From assembly GCA_006937955.1 (NCBI GenBank), contig SSNP01000007.1, positions 2,092,796-2,156,795 of the forward strand: 64,000 nt of DNA, written 5' to 3'. The translations under genes and the position numbers were made by a program. This document shows, in pieces, positions 13,201-23,358 of the stretch. This stretch comes from Pachypanchax playfairii. Taxonomy: Eukaryota; Chordata; Actinopteri; Cyprinodontiformes; Aplocheilidae. A model generated the notes under the pieces. That model was given only the letters and a program-made list of their open reading frames with translations. It searched no databases and was not told the DNA's origin. Within the stretch, counting starts at the first letter, position 1; every line of letters begins with the position of its first letter.

Positions 13201-13573
13201 GACCGATATCGGATCGGGTGGTGAAACCAGTAGCACTACAAATACATGTGACAATTCAGATCTGAGAGGTACTGCAGAAGCATAAACCAATATCTTTATT
13301 TTAATGCAATAATTTATTTGACACGGGTCGCAACAAGAGTCATCAAGTGGAGCTACCTTAGCTTCTTAGCGCTAGGTTAGCTTACCCTCTGCCGAGACCT
13401 GGAACGTAACCGAGCGGCGCGGGCATCCCCAGGAACGGCTTCTTCTTCTTCCCCATGAGCGGAGAGGCTAGAGGCACTATCGGGGGCCCACCGCTGGGCC
13501 CCGTCGCCCCTGAGCCTCCCGCTGTTGTTTTAGAGACAATTTTGGGAGTTTGTTTTGCAGAAGTGGTAGCCAT
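4255..13573 (-). CDS. prpf6: PRPF6, pre-mRNA-processing factor 6 (U5 snRNP / tri-snRNP), 21 coding exons
   Basis: Exons: 13386-13573, 13073-13235, 12852-12970, 12625-12703, 11899-12075, 11349-11477, 11151-11245, 10907-11063, 10627-10789, 8647-8765, 8309-8527, 6803-6925, 6574-6695, 6284-6422, 6051-6170, 5740-5916, 5484-5617, 5052-5143, 4745-4859, 4532-4658, 4255-4407. Together 2910 nt, an intact frame of 969 aa plus stop. It matches human PRPF6 (941 aa, from memory) throughout: [22 protein letters not shown] opens the PRP1 N-terminal domain, followed by an acidic and then a charged coiled region, the [26 protein letters not shown] segment, and a long array of HAT (half-a-TPR) repeats ending KIKNTF. 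The family bridges U5 and U4/U6 in the nuclear tri-snRNP. The ATG at 13571-13573 has A at -3 and G at +4 and adds 39 residues before the position of the human start (ATG at 13454-13456). The exon 5 donor (GGG|GTCTGT) is weak and is the least certain junction. Confidence 0.97.
8075..8285 (+). repeat. tRNA-derived SINE-like copy in prpf6 intron 11
   Basis: Contains an A-box-like stretch (GGGAGTAAGAGCAGTCG) followed by a B-box-like GGTTCAATCC. Downstream comes the AAGTGTCCTTGTGCAAAACACTGAACC motif pattern common in teleost tRNA-derived SINEs. It ends close to the exon 11 donor on the opposite strand, about 25 bases away. Family name not assignable by eye. Confidence 0.6.
9440..9900 (+). pseudogene. 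Possible processed pseudogene or nested transcript in prpf6 intron 9
   Basis: Inside prpf6 intron 9 (8766-10626) a GC-rich, CpG-containing stretch on the plus strand is unlike the AT-rich intron around it. It carries an ATG at 9460 followed by a serine-rich frame of about 40 codons. Further on, a lysine-rich tail ([15 protein letters not shown]) is readable only after a frame change, and AATAAA-like hexamers follow near 9850 and 9885. This combination suggests a decayed retrocopy, but I do not recognise the parent gene. A chance GC-rich patch remains possible. Confidence 0.25.
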
Positions 13574-13640
13574 CGTTGCTCCAACGACGAGCGGACTCAC
13601 TGGCGGATGAACAACAGTCAAACTTCCGCTTCCGGTCTTT
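13385..13640 (-). promoter_or_regulatory. prpf6 5' end: start codons and upstream in-frame stop
   Basis: The exon 1 frame is open back to an in-frame TGA at 13640-13642. ATG candidates are 13571-13573 (strong context, A at -3, G at +4) and 13454-13456 (weak context, C at -3, equivalent to the remembered human start). Exon 1 ends ...CAGAGG|GTAAGC. The region is GC-rich compared with its surroundings, as expected for a housekeeping promoter. No TATA box stands out. Confidence 0.5.
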
Positions 13641-13757
13641 CAACTAACTGTCAGAGTTGGTTTTTGCAACAGCGCCCCAACTGACTGTTTTCACAGGAGC
13701 TTCACTCTTCAGCTCCTGTTTACTTTAAAGTTCTGCAGTAAATGAAACATCTTCAGT

Positions 13758-13758
13758 N
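13758..13758. other. Single N, probable contig join
   Basis: A lone undetermined base directly abuts the left arm of a perfect 59-base fold-back. Three other lone Ns in the window (25684, 36453, 38339) also sit at duplicated or repetitive positions, which suggests they mark gap-filled or merged contig ends. Confidence 0.7.
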
Positions 13759-13909
13759 CGGTGGCGGACGCTAGCGGTCCTGAGCCGTATCGCTTCGAGC
13801 CGCGAGCTCCAGCGAGGGTTCGGTGGCAGCCTCCGCAGCACCGTATGGGGCCTCGCTGGAGCTCGCGGCTCGAAGCGATACGGCTCAGGACCGCTAGCGT
13901 CCGCCACCG
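13759..13909. repeat. Perfect 59-bp inverted repeat (fold-back)
   Basis: Left arm 13759-13817 and right arm 13851-13909 are exact reverse complements over 59 bases, separated by a 33-base spacer. The arms are GC-rich and include GAGCCGTATCGCTTCGAGCC. The right arm continues the minus-strand open frame that starts at 14012. The left arm begins right after an N, so the palindrome is likely a hairpin assembly artefact. Confidence 0.95.
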
Positions 13910-14159
13910 AACCCTCCTCCAGAACCTCCATCTCAGGGGAGGGAGGTGGAGAAAAATCTTCCACCTCAAAGGATCTCTCTGTTGCAAAACTTGACTCGCT
14001 ATCGCTTGCCATTATGCACTTTAGCTGTCAGTGTCAGCGCCAAAGCCAACTGTCAATCACAGCCCAAACCCCGCCCACTAGCCCCCTCCCGCTCGTGCCC
14101 CTCAGTCCTCCCGGCACGCCCATTTCAGCGCCAGTTTTGAACTCTCACTGAGGCGGAAG

Positions 14160-17100
14160 TAAGTCTCTGGCAGGGGGGGTTAGTTGCTCTTTAATTTTCT
14201 TGGATTTGTGTCAATTTCTTAGGAAAAAATCAAAAACAAAATAAAATGGGAAAACGTTTCGTTTTAATTCAATAGTTAAAGCCGTACTGCTTTATAGTTA
14301 AAATAAAAAATAGAGACTTGTTGGTCATGTGGGTTTTCTTTTGGAATCCCTTTCAATATTAGCAACAACAGTAGCCTAAGTATGTTTTCCTTGTGTTTAA
14401 TTAAAGTCATTATTTACAGACCAGTGTATGCTGTTTTTATTTGCTAAATATTCTAGTGTACAGAAAAAATGACTGCATTATAGTTCCTTTTGAGAGAATT
14501 TAATAAATAAACCCGCAACCAAGCACAAACGACTCAAGTGACATTGTTTAAATTAATAATTAGGCTGCAAATGCTGCTTAATTAAAACTAATGATAAAAA
14601 TCCATCAATGTTTTTTCTGGTCTTGACATTTTGATTATTTAACTGGATTTATATGTGTGTCCAGAACAAAGTAGTTCTTTAATACACCTTGGTTCTCCTT
14701 TCTAAAGTCACTTCAGGTCATTTTCTTAAGGAGAATATTAAAAGATTTCAGAACAAATGCACCATAAATTTGTGATGATTTCTGTTAATTCACTTTAGAC
14801 ATGTGTTGAAGTCGTAGCTACATCAATAATTACATGCTAACACGACATTTCTGGGTTCCATCTCATGAGATGAAGCGAGGCCACACATCACTTAGTTTCA
14901 ATCACATTAACTCAACCCGTCCACACACTCAGCCTTGGATCCAGCCTTTACATTTCTCTTAATTTACATCGCCCGAAGGGCTGACATTATTTTACCCGTG
15001 GGAGAGGATGTTAAGAGGAAAATCGACTGTCAGATGGATTAGATGATATATATTTCACACACACAAGGACATATTTAAACATGAAAATGAGTCCTAGCTG
15101 TCATCTCTGCAGTGCTCTTTATTTCCTTTTTATTATTTTAACAGTTTTTGATTGAAAAATTAGAATCACATATGAGAACTCACATGTGAGCTGTTTGAAT
15201 CTCTAAAGAAAAAGAAAAAAAAATCCCCATATATTTCATGTCTGCATTTTTACTACAAAGCTGAACTACAGGTAATTAATCCAGGTCATTGTCATGAATG
15301 AGAGCTGAGAAATCGCTTGTGTTGCAGTATAATATTAACAGACTATTAAAGGGGGTTTCTATTAAACTAACTCATGTTTTTAGTTTGTTTCCAGGAACAT
15401 AATTCGACAGAAGCCCTCCAGTTTCCACATACACACCTGTTTCATGTTTTTTTGCTGATTGAAACGTGTGTGTGAGGCAGCAGTAGAAAACACATACCTG
15501 GGAGGTATGACAGAGGAACTGTAGAGTTTCCAGAGCTCCTGTTGATGTGCTGCCATGAAATATTTGATAGTTCTTCAGGTGAATACAGATCCGCTGATGT
15601 AACAGATAATTATGCGTCACGACAAAATAAAATGTGTAGATATGAGTTCGACATCTAATATGTTTGTGTAGAATCTCAGTCATCTAACAGAGTTTTGTTA
15701 AAAAAAGGCGACTGGACTTTTTGTTTAAATTTCTTAAATATATTTCACACTGGATCCAAAAAGATTCTTTAGTTCTGATAATGGGTCGAGAGATCCAGGT
15801 TTATGAGTTGTTGCTGAGACGAAAGAGTAGAGACAAACGTCCCAAAAGAACCATCCAATTGAAAAATAATGTTGATCTTTTCCATTTTAAATGTTTTGGG
15901 CTATTATTGTATGCAAGTTTAACCACGACCACTTAAAAACCAGGTCGCAACCATAAAACAGCAGAAGTTAACGTGTGAGTGGTGAAACACATTCAACCCC
16001 AACAGAGAAAACATCAATCAGCGAGCAGGTTGACGAAGAGGAGGAGTCTGAAATCAGCTTGATTTGAACTCAGTTGGTTTTGATCCGACAGCCAGATAGA
16101 AAAAGATGTTTTTATAGTTTCAGACAAGAATTGGAGGCAAAGGTAACGTAAACATCTGCAGACTTGAAGCATGAATTACTGACTTACTGTTCATATTTCA
16201 TGTATTTTTTTGATATATTTCTAATCTGCATGTACATAGACTCACATTTTGTTTTATTATTGTTTTTATTATAACACCCTGTAGATGAAACACTGTTGGG
16301 GAGCACTCAGAACCGTCTTGGTCGACAATCACATCAGGAGCTTAGCGGAAAGGACTGACAGTCTTTCTTGATTCTGTGGGTCGTAGTTCATGGCCGGTTT
16401 TAGTTAGTTTAGTTTAGTTAATTCTGAAAATAAAAAAAACTCTTACATGAACCCAGAAATGCCTTGGTGGCAATCGCACCTCCAGAATTTTTTCAGAGAT
16501 GAGGCCACTGAAATTTTTGGGGTTGCACATTAAAACCAAAAGCCATAACTGAATTTTTGGGAATTCTGTGAAGACGAATCACTCCAGTACAGCAGATCAT
16601 GAGGCCGACTGCTTCATTCAAGGGCTCTGCAACCAGTTATCTAATGGGATGTACAGGAAATGCAGGGTTCAGGGTGCCCCCCCTCCCATGGACCCTCCAT
16701 GTTGGCACCGCTTCTTTCTAGCCCTCCAACACCAAACTAACGGTCCCTCTCCTGGATATGAAGTCCTTCTTTTAACAGATACAAATCTCCCCCATGTTTG
16801 AAAATCAGGATTTTTCCATGAGGGAAATCTGTGAACTCAATGTCCAGACCAGTTCTAGTTGTTCCAACTCTCACAAACACAGTTATTCACTGTATCATAA
16901 CGTGATAAATCAAAGTCTTGTATGCCAAACAAAGAAACAGTGTGAAGTTGTGTCATGCATCACATGACGTGTTAGTGCATTTTTTGAAATTGTGTAAAAT
17001 TTAGCTCTTTAAAAGTAATTTCAATATATATCCAGTGTTTTTTTTTTATGATTTAATTTATGGCAATAATAATTTTGAGTTCTAAATAATTGTTTTCTTA

Positions 17101-17800
17101 AATAATTGATGGGGAACAAGGGAATAAATTTAGAGCCATTAGTGTGGTTTGTCAGCGTGAAAGAGCAGAAAGACAATCATTCAGCGACTCGTCCCACTTT
17201 TTAACAAAGACTAATCACTTTTATTTGTGTACAAAAGCATCTCAGATGAGCCAGATTCAAACAGAAAAAACATATATTATGAAAATTACTGATGGAGTGA
17301 TATACTAATGAATGAGAAACTTCCAAATTGATAAATGAAATGCACAACAAAGAAAGAAAGTCATGAATGTGGGTGAAATCAACCATTTCTCTGTACGTAC
17401 CCTTCAGTGTGGGTGTTCATCTGTGTCATATCTGCATGATTGCATTACTGCACTAACACTGGATGGAAGATAGGACCAGTGGACCATCTGTCCTCTCCAT
17501 GACAGCTGATATCCAGAGTGTTTTTAAATTTATGTGGGAAAGAAAGACGTGGAAAGAAGAAATAAAGAAATAAATGTGCGATATACCAGCAAACAGCATC
17601 ACGTCCCCGTTTCCTGTCAACTTTCAGAGAGAAATCTGCTGACTGCTTTGTAGAAACGCTGGAGGAAACCTGTCAAGATGACAATTTAATTGATCTATTC
17701 AATTCATTATGAACAAACACACACCTACACGCACAAGGAGGCATTATTCACAGTGTCAGGTCTGCACTGTGAGTTAATTTTAGCTCATTATAGTAAACAA
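14160..17800. other. Intergenic AT-rich sequence, no gene seen
   Basis: No exon with convincing splice sites plus coding similarity was found on either strand. The tract contains short A/T-rich simple stretches and an unassigned repeat-like segment near 16440-16800. Open frames here are short and unremarkable. Confidence 0.4.
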
Positions 17801-17834
17801 TACAGTGAGGGCAAAAAAAAAAAAAAAAAAAAAA

Positions 17835-17844
17835 NNNNNNNNNN
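17835..17844. other. Ten-base run of N after poly(A)
   Basis: A homopolymer A run (about 17814-17834) leads directly into ten Ns. The size is a placeholder for a gap of unknown length at a homopolymer. Confidence 0.95.
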
Positions 17845-18572
17845 TGAATCCTGCCTTTCACCTTGATTAAGATACATCGCCATGACATGTAAGTGCTCAC
17901 ACAGTTACTTTGGTGATTTTTCAGACAATGATTTTAAATCATCTGCTGCTTCTTACATTATTAAATATTTCTGCCACGTTTGATCAGAGTGTATTACACT
18001 GGTCCTCCGCCGAACATTCATTCCCAGAAAACATCAAGTCTCACAGGTCGTCAAATACAAAGCAGTTCTCATAATCTGTCAGTGACTCTGATTAAACACA
18101 GTTATGAGTGAATGTATTACTCAGAGGTAAATCTTGAACTTCAGCAGTAAAGTAGAATGTGTTTGTTCAGCAGTAAAAAAGATAATAAAATGTTTAACTG
18201 GTATTTAGTGTCAGGATTCTTGATAACAGGTGAAGGAGGGGAGTGAAGCATCGGAAGGAAGAAAACCAAATTAAAAAACATTTTCTATTATTGTTATCAC
18301 CAAACTTTAGCAGTAGTTTTCGTTTCAACAACATGGCTAAGCATTATATTTATGTTTCTTTCCTAAATAGTCACTTTTTTTTTCATTTTGACTGAACTGA
18401 CACTTTCATAAACATCTTTTTTGGAAGTCACTCGGAAACTTTGCAGCCTTTTAGTAGATGTTTCAAAGAAAAGCCTGAAGAAGTGAAATACTGTCACATT
18501 TTGACTGTATTCACTGTGCTGACAAAGGACCGGACAAGGAACGAATATTAAAGAGGATTTATTGAAAAATCT

Positions 18573-18781
18573 ATGATGCATCGAGGGGTTGAGAGCTCTA
18601 AAGGAGAGGAGACGACATTTAGATCCAAATTCAGGTAAGTTGCTGAATCTTTGTAGTGATAATAGTTTTTCCCGAACTGTCGACTACATTTTGATCTGTT
18701 CCAGGCTCCGAGGGGAGGTGCAGGATCCAGGGGTCCCATGGAGCGGAGAAGAGAAGCGCCAGTGGAAAGTGGGCAGATTAG
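18573..18781 (+). CDS. Candidate alternative 5' coding exons, possibly of samd10
   Basis: Two plus-strand exons are suggested by strong splice signals: 18573-18634 ending TTCAG|GTAAGT, and 18705-18781 beginning after TCTGTTCCAG and ending GATTAG|GTGAGT, with a 70-base intron. From tandem ATGs at 18573 and 18576, with an in-frame TAA eight codons upstream, the frame stays open across the splice for 46 codons and ends in phase 1. samd10 exon 2 (56355) needs exactly one preceding base, so joining is in frame and would give ...VGRL-AASSFSF. Human SAMD10 has a longer N-terminus with an RSK motif, and this candidate reads FRSKFRLRGE. There is no transcript evidence; it may instead be a separate transcript or chance. 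Confidence 0.35.
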
Positions 18782-19030
18782 GTGAGTGTTTCTAGGTAAG
18801 TGTGTATTGATGTGGCAACAAAGGGGCCTACCGGCTTCACAGGAGGAAACTGTGCAGAGATGGGTACGTTTTTCAACAAGTAACTCAACTACAGTGGAAA
18901 AGTTTTTACCTTTTAACAGATTTTTTCTGTTTTTACTTTTTGTCACACAGTAAATGTTCCAAAGGAGCTGGGAATTTTTAATTTAATACAAAAATAACTT
19001 GAATAAATACAAAATGTAGCTTTTAATTTA

Positions 19031-19110
19031 CGGATGCACTGATACTGATATCGGGCCTGATACCATTCTGTTGAACTCATATCAGTATCGGGTGATTAAA
19101 CGATACTTAA
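19031..19110. mobile_element. Short hAT-type transposon remnant
   Basis: The phrase GGATGCACTGATACTGATATCGG, echoed by CATATCAGTATCGGG, resembles the inverted ends of common fish hAT elements (GATGCACCGATACCGATATCGG type). Only about 80 bases are recognisable, and no target duplication can be defined. Confidence 0.4.
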
Positions 19111-19375
19111 AATGTAGAAACTCTGCAATAATTTCAAAGAAAACGTTTACTTTTCAATTTGAAATGTTGACTTTGTCAAAGTCAAAAACTGTTATTAAAT
19201 ATTTACTATAACTGACAACAAGTCGTTCCACTGTGGAAGAATTTTAACCTTTCTGTCTCTTTTTTTAAATTTCTTTAGGCCACTTAGTGGTGGACTTATT
19301 GGTGCTTCAGATTATTGACCTGCTGCAGATCTCAAACTGTGGGTCGGTCTCCTGCAGGATTTTCTGGTAGAAAGC

Positions 19376-19862
19376 AGGATTCACGGTTCCATAAACTACA
19401 TCAAGTCATTACAGTCTCGAAGCAGCAAAGCACCTTAGAAGGACACTTTTCGGAAATACAGTGTTAGTTTTACACCAGATGTAACAGGAATCACACAACA
19501 TCCACAAAGTTCAGCTTTTGTCTCATCAGTCCAAAGACTAAAGACCATGATGAAATCTTTTTTGGTAAATCGTGAGATGAGACTTTAAGGTGGTCTTGGT
19601 TAGCAGCGTCATTCTCCCAATGGCGCCATTTTTGGCCTCAGTTTCTCTTTCTTATTGTTTAATCTGAACGCTGACCTTCACTGAGATGAATGAGGCCTGC
19701 AGATTCTGGGTTTGCTTATAGCCTCCAGGATTATGATCTTAGAGTAATTATGGTTGGTTGGCCGCTCCTGTGTAGGTTCCACACTCTTCCGTGTTTTCTC
19801 CATTTATGGAAAATTGTTCTTACTGTGGTTCTCTGGAGTCCCAAAACCCGTCCACACTGAAA
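19376..19862 (-). mobile_element. Degenerate Tc1-like transposase remnant
   Basis: Read on the minus strand, the sequence opens with LGLQRTTVRTIFHKWRKHG and then RSGQPTIIT, the HTH region of Tc1-family transposases. Further along, scattered codons for a WTDETK-like motif and a GTVN-like motif follow in the expected order, interrupted by stops and frame changes. No intact terminal repeats were found. It is a dead copy; the HTH block is the best preserved part. Confidence 0.75.
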
Positions 19863-20260
19863 CAAACAGAAACACTGCTTGCTGATCTGAAACATGAAAG
19901 TGTGACTGAAAAGCAAAAGCAGTAGAAATGAGTGGACAAACTTTTTCACAGCACTGAACACGAATTACAAGAAATAAAGAAGGAAGTAGCCGAGTGTCAC
20001 TTCAGAACCTACAATGATCTGACACAGGCTTCAGCCCAACACCAGAGGAAGGTGATTGCTGATGAGCTGCAGGTGTGACTGGTTGAGACCCAGAGGAGTG
20101 CTACACAGAGAGCTGCACAAGAATCCTCTACACCACAAAAAAGAGAAAGGAAAGAAGCAACCAGGGACTGCTTTGAATCCAAACAAATGCATGTTCTGTG
20201 TTGCATAATTTAGGATGATGAAAGAAATCTACAAAAGCAACAGAGGAAAAACAACTTGTA

Positions 20261-20285
20261 GTGTCAAAAAAAAAAAAAAAAAAAA
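20261..20285. repeat. Poly(A) run
   Basis: About 24 consecutive or nearly consecutive A residues after a sequence without recognisable coding content. It could be the tail of an old retrocopy on the plus strand, but no body is recognisable. Confidence 0.6.
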
Positions 20286-23169
20286 GAAAAGTAAGACACT
20301 TTTTTCAGCTGAAGTTTTCTCTTCTGTAATCCTTCTTTTGTCACAGTATTTATCTTCTGCTGTATCAAACGTGTGTCTGTAAGTATTTCACTCAGTTTGA
20401 TGGGAAAAAGAAGTGCGTGTAAATTCCACTCACACTGGTTTGGTAAGTGGTTTTTATATTTTCTCAGATCAAAAGTCCAACAGGCGACATGATCCAAAGC
20501 AAAGCTGATTTGTTTCTCTGATGGGCGAGCAGATAAATGGGATTATTGACTGCAGCTGTTTTCCTGATTTGTATTCAAACAGACACAGCTATAAGTAATT
20601 TAGACAGAGTGAATCAGATTATGCTGCATTCTTTTTATTTTGCTGTGACCCCAGTCTTTCCAGAGAGGAGGAGAGATCTCATGCTTCTTGGGTTTTGACA
20701 AGTATGGACAGTAAGACACAGTTGCACAGAGTGAAACAGACAGAGAAAGACAAATAGGGCGTAAAAAGATGGACTAAGCACTCGGCCATTTCCTAGAACC
20801 ATGAAATTTAAATAGATCCAAATTCTGTCCATCCTGGCACACGTCAGAGTTTCTTTTTTTTTTTTTTTTTTTTTTAAGCTTGTCTTGTCATTTTATGTCT
20901 GGATGCAGGAAAAAAACAAAAAAGACAGAAACCAGAAAGAACTGGCTTTCAAATGTGCTGAAGGTACTGTTCTAATTTCTAAATGTTTATATTTACTTTT
21001 ATCATATTGAGCTTTTTCCCTGAAAATCTCAGCAGAAGAACATTTTATGTTATTAAACAGTAACATTAAGTTGAGAATCACAGTTCTTTGAGACAGAATC
21101 ACAAAGATGAACTTGTGTTTAAATAAAATGTTTTTGCTCAGCTATTGTACAGATATTAGACCTGTCTGAGGGGTCCCTTCGTCCCACTTCCTCCCTGTCT
21201 TGCCATCTCAATTTGTCTTCTTTCCATCTGCGTGAGATTAATTCTACCCACAAACGACAAATTTTTGCAGTCCACATGTCATAACATGTAATTTTTGCTT
21301 ATTTATTTGAATTTTGTGACAAATGTGAAATAAGTGACAGTTTATGAAGCTCTGAAAGTATTTTAGCATGAATGGCACATAAAAAGGTGTTAGCAGCAAA
21401 GAGGCGTGTTAGTGACAGAACCTTGAATTATTAATAGGACCTGACTGAGGAAAAGTGTTGATTTGTTTAGTGTTTAGATCTGTGCCAGCTGTGACTAGCT
21501 GCAGTATGTAGAGAAGGTTGAAGGTACCAGTAAAGGAAGATACTGTCACTATAGCATCATATCCACATCAAGCCTCCATCATTCTTCATTGCAAACAAGC
21601 AAAAACACATTTATTTCAATGCAGTAGTTTTATTCTCTCAGACTTGTTCTCACTTTGCAAGATAGAAAATGAATTAAGTTTCTCCCTGCTGTTATTAAGC
21701 TATTTTTTACATTTATTTTTATTTCTACAGGGACCTTCATAGAGAATGTGATACGTAAAATACACAATATAATGGTCCATTGTTTTTTTTTTTATGCCAT
21801 GAGTATCAAAGGATTCAGTGACATTAAGCACCAGACAGACGATGATGCTGTGACATTTGACCTTTGGCTGTGATTTACAGAAAAACCCATGTGTTTATGG
21901 TATGTTCCATCGATGGATGGTAGGATGTGGTGTGTATTTTCAGCTTTTAGAGTGAGGTCACCATCGATGACTGCTGAGTGGAATGACAATGTTGTTTCTC
22001 TCCCTCTATACGTGTGTTCATACATACACACACCCGCGGTACACAGCTGGAGACGAGGGGAGTCGATCACGGAGTGGCAAAAGGAATATATCTCTGGAAT
22101 AGCTGCTGTCGTCTTGTGTTGCAGATCCTGAATAAATCCAGAGAGGGGACACTGTTTTTTTTGTTTGTTTTATTGTTTTTTTTTTTTTTAAAAGAGACCT
22201 CTTCACAATATGCACACAGAATTACGAAAAACTCCCCCACCGAGTCTCTCATTAGGAAAACAGCTCAGGGACACAACTTATCATGATGAAATGGGTTCCT
22301 CTCTATCATCTGCACTCATCTCAGTGGAGTAAATAGCTTCCTATGGGAATTCATTAGGCCTCTTTCACTTCCACCCGAAGGAGCATTCCCTTTCAGATCA
22401 GATTAAGGACAAGCAGAGGGCTACTCTTATGTTTTATTGAAATCCAGACTCGGAGAACTTAGGCTGAATATTATAATGTGTTAAAGGTTTATCCGGTCTT
22501 TCCTCGACCTGTCCTCCTTTGCTGTGTTAACTAGACAGGACAACTATTCACTAATAACACCAGCATCACCAGGCTGATGCCACACTCAAGCATCAATAGC
22601 TCCTCTGTGTATCTCAAGGAGAAGCTCTTTCTTTTCAGAGAGCTTTGACACGAGCCCAAGTTTTTACACCAGTTTATCAGCCTCAGCTTGTCTGTTGGCA
22701 ACGCAAACAGTGTTTTTAGTGTTCTACATGCTTTCAAAGGATTAGAACTGCTAAGTGTGTGTGAATGAACGGCTCCACACACAACATCTGTAACTTCATG
22801 ACCACCAACGGTAAATAAAACACCACTGTTTGTTTTGGGACAATGTATTCACTGCACAGCATCCTGGTAATTACATTGAGTTTTCGAGAACTGGTGTCCA
22901 AAGTGTTTATTTATAAAACACATGAAAAAGTACTGTACAAATAAATAAATATTAAAAAATCCTAATTTCTCTACCTAGTGTTCATTGAAGGAATGTTTAT
23001 CTACTTTCATGTCAAATTGTCAATTTAATGTCACCTTATGTTGAGAAATTAAGTTATAGCTTATAAGTGTTTTAATTATTGTTGCGTTTAATGTATTTCA
23101 TCACAACATTTATCTAATCTTTGGTTTTTGTATCCTGTTTTATTGTTACTATATATTTGTAAGTGTTTG

Positions 23170-23358
23170 GCACTTTGGTCAACCATGGTTGTTTTTAAAT
23201 GTGCTTTATAAATAAATTTGACTTCTTAAGAATAAACTTTACTTATGTAGAGGATTCTGCAATATAGCAAGATATTACCCAATCAGTTGGCACTCAGTGT
23301 CAAGTTTATTTATAGAGAACTTTAACATACAGCATGACAGCTGACCAAAGTGCGGTAC
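23170..23358. repeat. Inverted pair of a teleost retroposon-tail repeat
   Basis: At 23170-23222 the plus strand reads GGCACTTTGGTCAACCATGG...TTTATAAATAAATTTGAC. At 23299-23358 the diverged reverse complement appears (GTCAAGTTTATTTATAGAGA...GCTGACCAAAGTGCG). The motif (TCAAGTTTATTTATA...GACCAAAGTGC) is familiar from dispersed fish retroposons. The two copies face each other about 75 bases apart. Confidence 0.5.

Larger units (their letters stand above)
13725..14012 (-). pseudogene. ORF fragment, possibly of the multicopy P2X7-tail-like family
   Basis: A minus-strand frame opens at an ATG at 14010-14012 (ATAATGG context). It encodes an acidic, serine-rich N-terminus with SFEVEDFSPPPSPEMEVLEE and then GPEPYRFEP, before running into the fold-back and the N at 13758. 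The acidic leader followed by PYRFEP recalls the start of intracellular P2X7-C-terminal-like ORFs found in many copies in fish genomes; this is memory only. No cysteine-rich core follows, so at most it is a truncated 5' fragment. It lies upstream of prpf6 on the same strand, with no sign that it is part of prpf6. Confidence 0.35.

Noticed and set aside
13761..13994. Plus-strand frame starting inside the fold-back
   Set aside because: It repeats the minus-strand frame because of the palindrome; not an independent gene.
18548..18946. 132-codon minus-strand frame
   Set aside because: No recognisable domain. It lies opposite two plus-strand exons with strong splice signals, which explain the region better.
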